Shown here in pieces: positions 17,509 to 25,830 of a stretch of 64,000 bases of DNA (its first letter is position 1; every line of letters begins with the position of its first letter). Source of the stretch: Neorhizobium vignae (GTDB lineage: Bacteria; Pseudomonadota; Alphaproteobacteria; Rhizobiales; Rhizobiaceae); NCBI RefSeq assembly GCF_000732195.1, contig NZ_JNNU01000011.1, positions 124,001 to 188,000 of the forward strand, read 5' to 3'. The notes beneath the pieces were generated by a model that worked only from the letters and a program-made list of their open reading frames with translations, was not told the origin of the DNA and made no database searches. The position numbers and the translations under genes were made by a program.

Positions 17509-18663
17509 ATGACCGCAGCAACCGAATTCAAACCCGCCCACACGGTCCATTCGAATGCGATCGGCATTGCCAGATCGCTCGGGCCGATGTTTGCCGCACG
17601 CGCCGCCGAGGCCGATGATGGCGATGCCTTCGTCGCCCACAACTATCGCGACCTGCGTCATTCCGGCCTGATCGAGGTCGGCGTTCCCGCCGATCTCGGC
17701 GGCGGCGGCGCTGAGGTTCGCGAACTCTGCGACATGATCCGGGAGCTTGCGCATCATTGCGGATCGACGGCGCTCGCCTTTTCGATGCACACGCATCAGG
17801 TGGCGATCCCCGCCTGGCGCTGGACACACCAGAAGGCGGCACCGGTGATGCCGCTTCTCAAACGCGTGGCGGCAGAGCGGGTCGTCCTGCTGTCGAGTGG
17901 CGGCTCGGACTGGATCGAGGGATCGGGCAAGGCCCAGAAGGTCGATGGCGGTTACCGGATCACCGCACGCAAGATCTTCACCTCCGGCTCGCCGGTCGGC
18001 GACATCCTGATGACGGGCGCGGTGCTCGACGAACCGGATGGACCTAAGGTCCTGCATTTCGGCCTGCCGATGAAATCGCCGCATGTCAAAGTTCTCGACA
18101 CCTGGAAGGTGATGGGAATGCGCGGCACGGGCTCGAACGACGTGATGATCGAGGGCCACGTGGTGCCGGAAGAGGCGGTCGCGCTGAAGCGCAACCAGGG
18201 CGAATGGCACATGCTGTTCCACATCATCTCGATGATTGCCTTCCCGCTGATCTATTCCGCCTATCTCGGCGTCGCCGAAAGCGCGCGCGATATCGCGGTC
18301 GAGATGGCGAAGCGGAAGGAACCGGATGCCCATGTGATCGAGCTTGCCGGACGGATGGAGACCGAACTCAGGGCCGCGCAATACGCCCATGCAGCCATGA
18401 TTGCCGCGGCCGAGCGCGGCGAACCTTCACCGGCCACGACCAACGAGATCATGATCGGCCGCTCGCTGGTCGCCCGTCATGCGATCGCCGCGACAGAACT
18501 CGCCATGGAGACAGCTGGCGGCGCAGCCTTCTACCGGGACAAGGGCCTCGAACGCCGGTTCCGCGACATTCAGGGCGCCCGTTATCACCCCATGAGGACA
18601 GGACCGCAGCAGGAATTTTCTGGCCGCATCGCCCTGGGTCTCGATACGCTCAGGACCTTTTGA
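17509..18663 (+). CDS. Acyl-CoA dehydrogenase family protein
   Basis: A 384-residue flavoprotein with the family's N-terminal helical domain (G-L-I-E-V-G-V-P-A-D-L-G-G-G-G-A), central beta domain (R-K-I-F-T-S-G-S-P-V-G-D near 150) and C-terminal helical bundle (R-F-R-D-I-Q-G-A-R-Y-H-P near the end). The usual catalytic Glu position could not be assigned with confidence, so activity on acyl-CoA, nitroalkane or sulfur compounds remains open. ATG 17509 is preceded by GGGAGGAG. The 200-base gap after the DUF1801 genes and the gap behind suggest it is monocistronic. Confidence 0.85.
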   Translation: MTAATEFKPAHTVHSNAIGIARSLGPMFAARAAEADDGDAFVAHNYRDLRHSGLIEVGVPADLGGGGAEVRELCDMIRELAHHCGSTALAFSMHTHQVAIPAWRWTHQKAAPVMPLLKRVAAERVVLLSSGGSDWIEGSGKAQKVDGGYRITARKIFTSGSPVGDILMTGAVLDEPDGPKVLHFGLPMKSPHVKVLDTWKVMGMRGTGSNDVMIEGHVVPEEAVALKRNQGEWHMLFHIISMIAFPLIYSAYLGVAESARDIAVEMAKRKEPDAHVIELAGRMETELRAAQYAHAAMIAAAERGEPSPATTNEIMIGRSLVARHAIAATELAMETAGGAAFYRDKGLERRFRDIQGARYHPMRTGPQQEFSGRIALGLDTLRTF

Positions 18664-18676
18664 GAAGCAAAAGCTC

Positions 18677-18792
18677 GAGGTGGGGGCACCTCAAAAACTA
18701 GCATAAGCTGTATTCCTGCGCTGGAATACACCGTTATGAGGAGCAACTTCAACGCAAAGTAGCGCCTGTTAAAATATGAAAATACATATTTT
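18677..18792. repeat. Three successive perfect inverted repeats
   Basis: Between the acyl-CoA dehydrogenase stop and the downstream terminator: GAGGTG/CACCTC with a GGGG loop (18677-18692), TGTATTCC/GGAATACA with a 6-base loop (18709-18730), and AAAATATG/CATATTTT with a 6-base loop (18771-18792). None is followed by a U tract. They are operator-like or RNA-hairpin-like, and the lower GC content of this stretch stands out. Confidence 0.6.
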
Positions 18793-18861
18793 GGAGTTGA
18801 CGAAATCGTGATCTTGCCCCCTAATTCCCAGGGGTCTCTGAATGCGCCCCATAAACTACTT

Positions 18862-18899
18862 CCCGCCTTTCGATCCACCGAAAGGCGGGTTTTCTTTTT
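18862..18899. terminator. Strong intrinsic terminator
   Basis: CCCGCCTTTCG (18862-18872) pairs perfectly with CGAAAGGCGGG (18879-18889), 6-base loop, followed by TTTTCTTTTT. It lies about 200 bases beyond the acyl-CoA dehydrogenase and 12 bases before the convergent metallopeptidase stop codon. A TTGACG element at 18797-18802 upstream leaves room for a small RNA of roughly 70 bases ending here. Confidence 0.88.
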
Positions 18900-18910
18900 G
18901 GGGCGGGAGC

Positions 18911-19978
18911 TTATCCCCTCTGCGCCTGGATAAGCCGGTGAATATATTCCAGCTTGACCATGACGGCCTGCGAGAGGACGAAGGGATAGAGATCCGGCTG
19001 ACCCATCGAGCGGTGGATGCTGTTGAGCGCCATGCTGAACGGGACCCAGGCCGAGATGAGCTGTTCCGCATCACGCGCCGCATAAGGGTTGAAAGCCACT
19101 TCGGCGGCCATTTCCGCATGGCCGCGCGGCTCGATCACCATGCCGTAGGCACGGGCGGTCTCCAGCGTATCGACGATATGCAGATAGTGGGCGAAACACT
19201 CGGCGAAATCTTCCCAAGGGTGGGTGCTGGCGTACGTGCTGATGTAGAAATCCTGCCAGCCGGGCGGCGGGCCCTGCACGTAATTTCTCTGCAGCGCCGC
19301 ACCGTAATCGATCGTCTCGTCGCCGAAGATGGCGCGAAATTCGTCCAGCCTGCCGCCGTCGCGCACCAGCTTGTCCCAGATATAGTGACCTGTTTCATGG
19401 CGAAAGTGCCCGAGCATGGTGCGGTAAGGTTCGTTCATCGAGACGCGCACCTGCTCGCGGGTCGCATCGTCGGCCTCGGCGGCGCGGATCGCGATCAGGC
19501 CGTCCTCGTGGCCGGTCATGGCCGGCACGATGGTGCCGTCCGGCTGCACCTCGTCGATGAGGAAGTCGAAGACCAGGCCGCCCTGCGGATCCTCGTCGCG
19601 ATTGGTGTGCGGCAGGTTCCAGCGCATCAGCGAGTAGAAGAGATGCCGCTGCGCCTGGCTGATCCGCCGCCATTGGCTGAGACCGACCTCGGTCGAGGCG
19701 TCCGGAACCAGCCGGTTGTGCCGGCAGGCAGGGCAGAAGGGATGCGGATCGTCGGCGCTGACCGTCCAGTTGCAGATGTCCATCGCGGCATTGGCGCAGT
19801 GGCGCACCTTGTAGTCCGGCCGGGCGACGAGATGCCATGTTCCCTCCCCTTCATCCTGCACGAGCGCATGCATGGCCAAATGCTCCGGGACGAAAGCCAG
19901 CCGATGGCCGCAGTTCACGCAGACGCGGTTATCGAAATGGATGGTCTGGCCGCAATGATCGCAGTCGTAAAGGCGCAT
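18911..19978 (-). CDS. Zinc-ribbon metallopeptidase (putative zinc-binding metallopeptidase family)
   Basis: A 355-residue cytosolic protein. Residues 1-30 form a zinc ribbon (C-D-H-C and C-V-N-C pairs), and a second Cys set appears in H-C-A-N-A, I-C-N-W and F-C-P-A-C-R near 60-95. The catalytic H-E-T-G-H motif is in the middle (F-R-H-E-T-G-H-Y), followed by E-D-F-A-E-C-F-A-H-Y-L, which probably supplies the third ligand. This layout matches the uncharacterised Peptidase_Mx-type family. Substrate unknown. It has an open gap of 92 bases to csbD behind it and ends close to a bidirectional terminator. Confidence 0.85.
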   Translation of the reverse strand: MRLYDCDHCGQTIHFDNRVCVNCGHRLAFVPEHLAMHALVQDEGEGTWHLVARPDYKVRHCANAAMDICNWTVSADDPHPFCPACRHNRLVPDASTEVGLSQWRRISQAQRHLFYSLMRWNLPHTNRDEDPQGGLVFDFLIDEVQPDGTIVPAMTGHEDGLIAIRAAEADDATREQVRVSMNEPYRTMLGHFRHETGHYIWDKLVRDGGRLDEFRAIFGDETIDYGAALQRNYVQGPPPGWQDFYISTYASTHPWEDFAECFAHYLHIVDTLETARAYGMVIEPRGHAEMAAEVAFNPYAARDAEQLISAWVPFSMALNSIHRSMGQPDLYPFVLSQAVMVKLEYIHRLIQAQRG

Positions 19979-20014
19979 GGAGGGTCCGTGGGTTTCAAAG
20001 GGTCGGATACAGAA

Positions 20015-20044
20015 AACCTGCTCCGGCCGGAGCCGGAACAGGTT
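20015..20044 (-). terminator. Terminator of the csbD-like gene
   Basis: AACCTG...CAGGTT arms extend to a 12-bp stem with one G-U pair and a 6-base loop. On the minus strand the stem is followed by TTCTGT. It lies 26 bases past the CsbD stop codon and separates it from the metallopeptidase gene. Confidence 0.72.
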
Positions 20045-20070
20045 CGCATTCTAAACTTGTAAAGTAACGC

Positions 20071-20265
20071 TTACATGCGGTCGACAACACCCTTCGCCGC
20101 ATCCTTGACCTTGCCCTTGGCCTGCTGCGCATGGCCCTTGGCTTCCTGGCCGGCACCCTTTGCCTTGAGCTTCGGATTGTCGGTCATGTCACCGGCGGCC
20201 TGCTTGACCTTGCCGGCTACTTCGTTGGCCTTGCCGGCCATCTTGTCACTGGTGCTGCCCATCAT
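20071..20265 (-). CDS. CsbD-family stress protein
   Basis: A 64-residue highly charged, Lys/Ala/Gly-rich protein with the repeating K-x-x-E/Q-A-x-G-K heptad-like pattern of CsbD (D-K-M-A-G-K-A-N-E-V-A-G-K-V-K-Q). Such proteins are induced in general stress; their mechanism is unknown and they may be largely disordered helices. A GAAGGAG site precedes adjacent Met codons at 20265 and 20262. A clear terminator follows, so the gene is monocistronic. Confidence 0.88.
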   Translation of the reverse strand: MMGSTSDKMAGKANEVAGKVKQAAGDMTDNPKLKAKGAGQEAKGHAQQAKGKVKDAAKGVVDRM

Positions 20266-20354
20266 GCTTCTCCTTCACGCGGACGTCTATCGCCCTGCGG
20301 AAAGAAGAACTCCGAGCTGGAGGCTTCGTTCCGGAAACTTTTAAAATTGAACGA

Positions 20355-20960
20355 TCAGGCGTGGCCCGCTTCGCTGGAGAGCATTTCCGGGCTGACCCCG
20401 AGCAGCGCCAGGGCGCGTTCGTATTTGCCTTCCAGCGCGCGGTCGAAGATCAGCGCGTCGCTGGCGGGGCAATTCAGCCAGCCGTTGTTGGCGATCTCGA
20501 TTTCCAGCTGGCCGGCGCCCCAGCCGGCATAGCCGAGCAGCATCGTGGCACGCGCCGGTCCCCGCCCGTCGCAGATGGCGCGGATGATATCGAGCGTGGC
20601 GGTCAGCGAGATGTCGTCACTGACCGGAATGGAGGACTCGCTGACGAAATCGTCCGAATGCAGCACGAAACCGCGGCCGGTCTCGACCGGACCGCCGGAA
20701 AGGATGGGCAGGTCACGGGTCTGCACCGGCAGCATGATCGCATCGGCCTGATCCATGATCTTCAGGTGGAGGAGAACGTCCGTGAACGAAATCTGCTGCG
20801 CGCGGTTGATGATGAAACCCATCGCGCCAGCCGACGAATGGGCACAGATATAAACGACGGCGCGGGTGAAATTGCTGTCCTGCATGCCCGGCATGGCAAT
20901 CAGGAACTGTCCGTCCAGGAAGCCCCGTTCGCTCTTGTCCCCGAGGGTCGAGAAAGACAT
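20355..20960 (-). CDS. YqgE/AlgH (UPF0301) family protein
   Basis: A 201-residue protein of the UPF0301 family, with the [10 protein letters not shown] opening, G-F-I-I-N-R, G-G-P-V-E near residue 95 and [13 protein letters not shown] towards the C-terminus. The family fold is known but not its molecular role; a Pseudomonas member affects alginate regulation. ATG 20960 has GGAGGC upstream; longer in-frame starts do not fit the family. It is divergent from the DsbD N-domain gene over about 160 bases. Confidence 0.92.
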   Translation of the reverse strand: MSFSTLGDKSERGFLDGQFLIAMPGMQDSNFTRAVVYICAHSSAGAMGFIINRAQQISFTDVLLHLKIMDQADAIMLPVQTRDLPILSGGPVETGRGFVLHSDDFVSESSIPVSDDISLTATLDIIRAICDGRGPARATMLLGYAGWGAGQLEIEIANNGWLNCPASDALIFDRALEGKYERALALLGVSPEMLSSEAGHA

Positions 20961-21122
20961 GATGCCTCCAGCCTGCCTTCCGGCCCGGCCAAACGGGCAG
21001 GAGAGCGTCAATTGCAATTCCATCAAGATGGGGCAGTCGCCCCAATCAATCAACCGAAAATGATCAGTTTGCGCGGGCTCGTGACTGGTTCGGGCAAGGC
21101 CAATCGGTTAAACGCTTGGTCG

Positions 21123-21980
21123 ATGAAGAGAATTTCGCCGAGAAGCATTCCGTCCCGCGCGCCCGCAGCGCTCGCCGCCTGCATCACTGCAGGCGCTGTT
21201 CTGGGTATTGCCTCGATGAGCTGCGCCGAGACCACGCCGTGGGCGAGCAACGAGGGCGGCCGGATGCGGGTGGTGGCGATGCCGCCCGAGCCCGACGGCA
21301 CGGTGCGTGGCGCGCTGCAGATCGAACCGAAGGCCGGCTGGATCACCTACTGGAAGGAGCCGGGCGATGCCGGCATTCCGCCGCAGATGATGTTTTCGAA
21401 GGCAAGCGGCGTAACGCTGAACAGCATGAGCTATCCCGTGCCGAAGCGGATCGACAACGGCAAGCTGCGCGATATCGGCTACGACCATGCGGTCACCCTG
21501 CCCTTCGAGCTCAAGATGGAGGATCCCGGCAAACCGCTGAACCTCGGCGCTTCCGCCTTCGTCGGCCTATGCCGCAATATCTGCATTCCGTTCCAAGCGG
21601 AATTCTCGCTGCAGCTCGGAGCCACCAAGGGCACGCCAGTCGAAGAGGCGATGATCCTCAATGCGGCAGCCTCGAAGCTCCCGGAACCGCCCTCGGACGA
21701 TTTCGCGGTCACCTACTATGCGATGACGCAGGGGCGGGACAAGCTGGCCCTGAAGCTGAAACTGCCGCCCGAGGCCTCGGCGCCGCCTCAGGTGATCGTC
21801 ACCGGTCCGCAGGGCCACGTGCTCTTCGATGGCGTCAACGGCCGGCGTGACGGCGACGCTTACGCGCTCGACATGCCGGTCGGCAAATTGCCGAAGAACT
21901 ACGACATCAAGGGCAAGCGCTGGGGCATTCTGGTGATCGCCGGCAACCGCGCGATGGAAACCTCGCTCGCCTTCGACTGA
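21123..21980 (+). CDS. Exported DsbD N-terminal-domain protein
   Basis: A 285-residue exported protein. Residues 1-37 form a signal peptide ending near S-C-A. The mature part is an immunoglobulin-like domain of the DsbD-alpha type with W-I-T-Y-W-K-E-P-G-D-A-G-I-P-P and V-G-L-C-R-N-I-C-I-P, where the C-x3-C pair would carry electrons in the periplasm. It lacks the membrane and thioredoxin domains of full DsbD. It probably works with a separate CcdA/DsbD-like partner in thiol reduction or cytochrome maturation. The start is uncertain: ATG 21060 is in frame but would put 21 residues before the signal sequence, so ATG 21123 is preferred. Confidence 0.82.
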   Translation: MKRISPRSIPSRAPAALAACITAGAVLGIASMSCAETTPWASNEGGRMRVVAMPPEPDGTVRGALQIEPKAGWITYWKEPGDAGIPPQMMFSKASGVTLNSMSYPVPKRIDNGKLRDIGYDHAVTLPFELKMEDPGKPLNLGASAFVGLCRNICIPFQAEFSLQLGATKGTPVEEAMILNAAASKLPEPPSDDFAVTYYAMTQGRDKLALKLKLPPEASAPPQVIVTGPQGHVLFDGVNGRRDGDAYALDMPVGKLPKNYDIKGKRWGILVIAGNRAMETSLAFD

Positions 21981-22038
21981 GGTCACGTCCTGTTGATCTA
22001 ACCTGCCTCCGGCGGCCTGTTGCATTGCGCCTTTCCCT

Positions 22039-22066
22039 TGTCTTGCGCCAGGTGCGCTCTATAGTG
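22039..22066 (+). promoter_or_regulatory. Predicted promoter of the peroxiredoxin gene
   Basis: TTGTCT (22039-22044), 16-base spacer, TATAGT (22061-22066), giving a leader of about 45 bases before the ATG. Confidence 0.6.
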
Positions 22067-22118
22067 CGCCGCGAATGGCGGGCCTGAAACAGGCGCTCGC
22101 CCAACCGAGGAGAGCCCC

Positions 22119-22604
22119 ATGACGATTGCCGTCGGCGACAAACTTCCCACAGCCAAGTTCAAGGAAAAGACCGCGGACGGTCCGGTGGAGATCACCACCG
22201 AACAGCTTTTCGACGGCAAGAAGGTGGTTGTCTTCGCCGTGCCGGGCGCCTTTACGCCCACCTGCACGCTGAACCACCTGCCGGGCTATCTCGAGAACCG
22301 CGACGCGATCCTCTCCAAGGGGGTCGACGACATCGCCGTCCTCGCCGTCAACGACTGGCACGTGATGGGCGCCTGGGCGACCCAGACCGGCGGCCTCGGC
22401 AAGATCCACTTCCTGGCCGACTGGGACGGCGCCTTCACCAAGGCGCTCGGCCTCGACGCCGACCTTTCAGCCGGCGGCCTCGGCGTGCGCTCCAAGCGTT
22501 ATTCGATGCTGGTCGAAAACGGCGTCGTGAAGTCGCTCAACGTCGAGGAAAGCCCCGGCCAGGCCACAGTCTCCGGCGCCGCCGCGATGCTGGAACAGCT
22601 CTGA
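22119..22604 (+). CDS. Peroxiredoxin, Prx5 type
   Basis: A 161-residue thiol peroxidase that reduces hydrogen peroxide and alkyl hydroperoxides in the cytosol. The peroxidatic Cys lies in P-G-A-F-T-P-T-C (residues 42-49), with the conserved Arg in V-R-S-K-R-Y. No resolving Cys equivalent to the human Prx5 one is evident, so glutaredoxin or glutathione is the likely reductant. It stands alone, with a promoter before and an intrinsic terminator after it. Confidence 0.95.
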   Translation: MTIAVGDKLPTAKFKEKTADGPVEITTEQLFDGKKVVVFAVPGAFTPTCTLNHLPGYLENRDAILSKGVDDIAVLAVNDWHVMGAWATQTGGLGKIHFLADWDGAFTKALGLDADLSAGGLGVRSKRYSMLVENGVVKSLNVEESPGQATVSGAAAMLEQL

Positions 22605-22626
22605 AGCCGAGTTTGCATTCCGTTTG

Positions 22627-22657
22627 AAAAGGGCGCCCTCGGCGCCCTTTTTGTTTT
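22627..22657 (+). terminator. Intrinsic terminator after the peroxiredoxin gene
   Basis: AAAAGGGCGCC, CTC loop, GGCGCCCTTTT, then TTGTTTT, 22 bases downstream of the stop codon. Confidence 0.9.
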
Positions 22658-22701
22658 ATGTCCCCCATCGCGTTTGATCCCGCCTTCTTTCCGCCATAAT
22701 C

Positions 22702-22728
22702 GTTATAACATAACCGTAATGTTATTAC
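22702..22728. promoter_or_regulatory. Two tandem Zur-like operator boxes
   Basis: GTTATAACATAAC (22702-22714; arms GTTAT/ATAAC) and GTAATGTTATTAC (22716-22728; arms GTAAT/ATTAC) lie side by side just ahead of the zinc transporter genes. The first closely follows the alphaproteobacterial Zur consensus. Repression of the operon by zinc-loaded Zur is inferred. Confidence 0.75.
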
Positions 22729-22744
22729 GTAAATGGCGAACCGA

Positions 22745-22867
22745 ATGGCACATGCACTCCTCTCCCCTGGCTTGATCGGCCGTTCGGCTCTTGGCCGCCT
22801 CGTCTACGTCGCGCTGCTTCTCGGCCTGCTGTGGCTGGCAATCGCCTGGGCGGTGATGCTGCCGTGA
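22745..22867 (+). CDS. 40-residue single-span membrane microprotein
   Basis: A short reading frame with a clear hydrophobic helix (V-Y-V-A-L-L-L-G-L-L-W-L-A-I-A-W-A-V) after a basic N-terminal part (G-R-S-A-L-G-R-L). It starts 16 bases past the second Zur-like box and its TGA overlaps the GTG start of the ATPase gene (GTGA at 22864-22867), the layout of translational coupling. An in-frame ATG at 22733 would add four residues. Neither start has a Shine-Dalgarno sequence, so a leaderless message is possible. Function unknown; it could be a transporter accessory peptide or a leader peptide. Confidence 0.55.
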   Translation: MAHALLSPGLIGRSALGRLVYVALLLGLLWLAIAWAVMLP

Positions 22868-23631
22868 GCGCCCTCCTCACGCTCGACAATCTCACGGTGA
22901 CCTACGACCGCCATCCGGCCGTCCATCACATATCGGGCTTCTTCCGTGCGGGCAGCCTCACGGCCATTGCCGGACCGAACGGGGCAGGCAAGTCGACGCT
23001 GATGAAAGCGATCATGGGCGAATTGCAGCCGGCGGAAGGACGGCTGCAGCATCAGCTCGTCCGCAGCGATTTCGGTTACCTGCCGCAGGCGGCGGACATC
23101 AACCGGCGCTTCCCGATCTCCGTCCTCGATACGGTGCTGCTCGGCACCTGGCGGCATACGGGGGCGTTCAAGGCGAACGGAGCGAAGGAACATGCCCAAG
23201 CGGCGGAGACGCTCGCCGCCGTCGGCCTCAGCGGTTTCGAGCGGCGCCCGATCGGCTCGCTCTCAGCCGGGCAGTTCCAGCGCGTGCTGTTTGCGCGCCT
23301 CCTGCTTCAGGACGCCAAAGTCATCCTGCTCGACGAACCTTTTACGGCGATCGATGCGCGCACGACCCAGGATTTGCTCGACATCGTCGCGCACTGGCAT
23401 GGCGAGGGCCGCACCGTGATCGCCGTGCTGCACGACCTCGAGCAGGTGCGGACGCATTTTCCCGAGACCCTGCTTCTGGCCCGCGAATGCATCGCCTGGG
23501 GGCCGACGGCGGAGGTGATGTCGGCCGGCAATCTGCTCAAGGCGCGGATGATGGCGGAGCGATGGGACGACGGCGCAGGGATTTGCGAGAGCCCAAGCGG
23601 AAAGGCATCGAGCAACGGGGTTGTCGCATGA
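22864..23631 (+). CDS. aztA: Zinc ABC transporter ATP-binding protein
   Basis: A 255-residue ATPase of the metal (cluster 9) family. Walker A is G-P-N-G-A-G-K-S-T, the signature L-S-A-G-Q-F-Q-R and Walker B V-I-L-L-D-E-P, with the switch His in V-L-H-D-L-E. The GTG start at 22864 is dictated by overlap with the microprotein stop codon. The gene order ATPase, permease, binding protein matches AztABC of Paracoccus rather than the usual znuA/znuCB divergence, hence the symbol; ZnuC-like is the alternative. The Zur-like boxes favour zinc over manganese. Confidence 0.85.
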   Translation: MSALLTLDNLTVTYDRHPAVHHISGFFRAGSLTAIAGPNGAGKSTLMKAIMGELQPAEGRLQHQLVRSDFGYLPQAADINRRFPISVLDTVLLGTWRHTGAFKANGAKEHAQAAETLAAVGLSGFERRPIGSLSAGQFQRVLFARLLLQDAKVILLDEPFTAIDARTTQDLLDIVAHWHGEGRTVIAVLHDLEQVRTHFPETLLLARECIAWGPTAEVMSAGNLLKARMMAERWDDGAGICESPSGKASSNGVVA

Positions 23632-24500
23632 GCGCCTACGATCTGCTGATCGCGCCGTTTGCCGATTACGGCTTCATGCGCCGGGCGCTGGTCGCCTGCC
23701 TCTGCCTGGCGCTCGGCTCCGGACCGATCGGCGTCTTCCTGATGCTTCGGCGCATGAGCCTGATGGGCGATGCGATGAGCCATGCGGTGCTGCCGGGTGC
23801 GGCGATCGGTTATCTCGTCGCCGGCTCGCTGTCGCTGACCGCGATGGGGATCGGCGGGCTTGTGGCGGGGCTTTCCGTGGCGCTACTTTCAGGCGTGGTC
23901 AGCCGTGCCACGGTGCTGCAGGAAGATGCGAGCTTTGCAAGCTTCTACCTGACCTCGCTGGCTCTGGGCGTGCTGATCGTCTCGCTGCGCGGCTCCAACA
24001 TCGACCTGCTGCACGTGCTGTTCGGCACCATTCTCGCGATCGACGGCTCCGCGCTCGCCCTCATCGGCTCGATCACATCGGTAACGCTCATCGCCCTTGC
24101 CCTGGTCTACAGGCCGCTGGTGGCGGAATGTTTCGATCCGGGCTTCCTGCGCACCGTCGGCGGCCGCGGGCCGGTCCATCACGCGCTGTTCCTGCTGCTC
24201 GTGGTGCTGAACATGGTCGCGAGCTTCCAGGCGCTCGGCACGCTGATGGCGGTCGGGATGATGATGCTGCCGGCCGCGGTGGCGCAGCTCTGGGGCCGCA
24301 GCCTGACCGCGATGATAGTTCTTGCCGCCGCCACGGCGGCCGTCTCCGGCTATGTCGGGTTGGTCGTCTCCTATCACCTCGAACTCGCCTCCGGCCCGAC
24401 GATCATCATGACGGCGGCGGTGATCTACGGTCTTTCCATTCTTTTCGCACCGTCCGGCCTTGCCCGACGGCTCTTCCCCCGCCCGCATCTCGCGGGCTGA
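23628..24500 (+). CDS. aztB: Zinc ABC transporter permease
   Basis: A 290-residue inner-membrane protein with about eight helices, of the ZnuB/TroC permease family. Conserved segments are R-R-M-S-L-M-G-D-A-M-S-H-A-V-L-P-G near residues 41-57 and V-G-M-M-M-L-P-A-A-V-A near 210, with the coupling-helix region between. Its ATG overlaps the ATPase stop codon by four bases (23628-23631). It ends 16 bases before the binding-protein gene. Confidence 0.88.
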   Translation: MSAYDLLIAPFADYGFMRRALVACLCLALGSGPIGVFLMLRRMSLMGDAMSHAVLPGAAIGYLVAGSLSLTAMGIGGLVAGLSVALLSGVVSRATVLQEDASFASFYLTSLALGVLIVSLRGSNIDLLHVLFGTILAIDGSALALIGSITSVTLIALALVYRPLVAECFDPGFLRTVGGRGPVHHALFLLLVVLNMVASFQALGTLMAVGMMMLPAAVAQLWGRSLTAMIVLAAATAAVSGYVGLVVSYHLELASGPTIIMTAAVIYGLSILFAPSGLARRLFPRPHLAG

Positions 24501-24516
24501 CCTCACGGAGACCTCG

Positions 24517-25416
24517 ATGATATCCCGCAGACTGCTTCTCTCCGCCGCCGTTCCCGCCCTCATGGCCTTTTCCGCCGTGCCTGCCTTCGCCGACACGCTC
24601 AAGGTCGTCGCCTCCTTCACGGTGCTCGGCGACGTCGTCTCCCAGGTGGGCGGCAAACATGTGAAGGTGACGAACCTCGTCGGCCCGAACGGCGATCCCC
24701 ATGAATTCGAGCCGTCGCCGACGGACGCCCGGAACCTGAAGGCGGCGCAGGTCGCCTTTGTCAGCGGCGAAGGCCTGGAAGGCTGGATGGACCGACTGAT
24801 CACCGCGTCGGGCTACAAGGGCAAGCCGGTCGTGGTGTCGGAAGGCGTCAATACCCGCACCATGGACGAAGACGGCAAGACGGTGACAGATCCGCATGTC
24901 TGGAACAGCCCGGTCAACGTGAAGGTCTGGGTCGCCAATATCGAAAAGGCCCTGTCGGAGGCAGACCCGGCCGATGCGAGCGCCTTCAAGGCGAATGCCG
25001 AAGCCTATCTCCAGAAGCTCGACGCGATGAATGCCTACGCGCATTCGAAGTTCGACAAGATCCCGGCCGACCGCCGCAAGGTGCTGACCAGCCACGACGC
25101 CTTCGGTTATTTCGGCCGCGAATACAATGTGAGCTTCCTCGCGCCGCTCGGCCTCTCGACCGAGACCGAAGCCTCCGCCGCCGACGTCGCCAAGCTGATC
25201 GAGCAGATCAAGGCCGAGGGCGTTAAAACCTACTTCCTCGAAAACTCCAACGATCCGCGGCTTGTGAAGCAGATCGCCAAGGCGACGGCTGCCCAGCCGG
25301 GCGGCGAGCTTTATGTGGAATCGCTCTCGGATGCCAAGGGACCGGCGCCCACCTATGAGAAGATGTTCCGCTACAATGTCGACCAGATCGCCGCGGCGAT
25401 GGCGAAGTCGAGCTGA
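24517..25416 (+). CDS. aztC: Zinc ABC transporter periplasmic binding protein
   Basis: A 299-residue exported cluster A-I metal-binding protein. It has a signal peptide (1-26, ending A-F-A) and the three expected His ligands in D-P-H-E-F-E-P-S, D-P-H-V-W-N-S and S-H-D-A-F-G-Y-F; the fourth ligand would be an acidic residue near E-N-S-N-D. There is no His-rich loop between the first two His sites, unlike typical ZnuA and like AztC. ATG 24517 follows a GGAG site. No aztD chaperone gene follows; a terminator does. Confidence 0.86.
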   Translation: MISRRLLLSAAVPALMAFSAVPAFADTLKVVASFTVLGDVVSQVGGKHVKVTNLVGPNGDPHEFEPSPTDARNLKAAQVAFVSGEGLEGWMDRLITASGYKGKPVVVSEGVNTRTMDEDGKTVTDPHVWNSPVNVKVWVANIEKALSEADPADASAFKANAEAYLQKLDAMNAYAHSKFDKIPADRRKVLTSHDAFGYFGREYNVSFLAPLGLSTETEASAADVAKLIEQIKAEGVKTYFLENSNDPRLVKQIAKATAAQPGGELYVESLSDAKGPAPTYEKMFRYNVDQIAAAMAKSS

Positions 25417-25429
25417 TCCCGCAAGAGGA

Positions 25430-25460
25430 GGCTGCGGGCAAAAGCCCGCGGCCTTTCTTC
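25430..25460 (+). terminator. Terminator of the zinc transporter operon
   Basis: GGCTGCGGGC and GCCCGCGGCC (one G-U pair) around an AAAA loop, then TTTCTTC, 14 bases after the stop codon. Confidence 0.85.
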
Positions 25461-25767
25461 AGACCGCCATATCGAAAACCAGAAGCCCCGACAGACCGCC
25501 GTCCGCAGAACCGATGATCCGGTCGCCGACAGCTATATGGTCCGGATGGACGAGATAGGCGTCGCGCGCCTCGGGGTTCTCGAAGGTCACGATGAAACCG
25601 TCGAGGAAGCCGCCGTTCAGGCCTTCCGGGGAAACGTTCTGGCCGAACTTCACGTCGAGGATGCCGGGCGTGACATGCTTCAGCGCGGCGACCGCTTCGT
25701 AGATCGACTGCTTGTCGGCCTGGTGGAGGGCCGCCTTGAACCGAACGAATACGCAATGCAGGATCAT
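25459..25767 (-). CDS. Dabb-family stress-responsive A/B barrel protein
   Basis: A 102-residue dimeric alpha/beta-barrel protein with the Dabb pattern: H-C-V-F-V-R-F-K at the start, the G-I-L-D-V-K-F-G-Q-N strand, F-I-V-T-F-E-N-P-E-A-R-D-A-Y-L and H-P-D-H. No catalytic function can be assigned. GGGGAGG lies before the ATG. It converges with the zinc transporter operon, sharing its terminator region. Confidence 0.87.
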   Translation of the reverse strand: MILHCVFVRFKAALHQADKQSIYEAVAALKHVTPGILDVKFGQNVSPEGLNGGFLDGFIVTFENPEARDAYLVHPDHIAVGDRIIGSADGGLSGLLVFDMAV

Positions 25768-25830
25768 GAGCGGACCTCCCCGGGTTGTTGGCGGCAGAAT
25801 AGTGACTGATGCTGCGAGCGCAACAGCGGC

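Noticed and set aside
25430..25460. Hairpin after aztC as a mobile palindrome
   Set aside because: AAAA loop, GC-rich stem and TTTCTTC tail directly after the stop codon are fully explained as a terminator.
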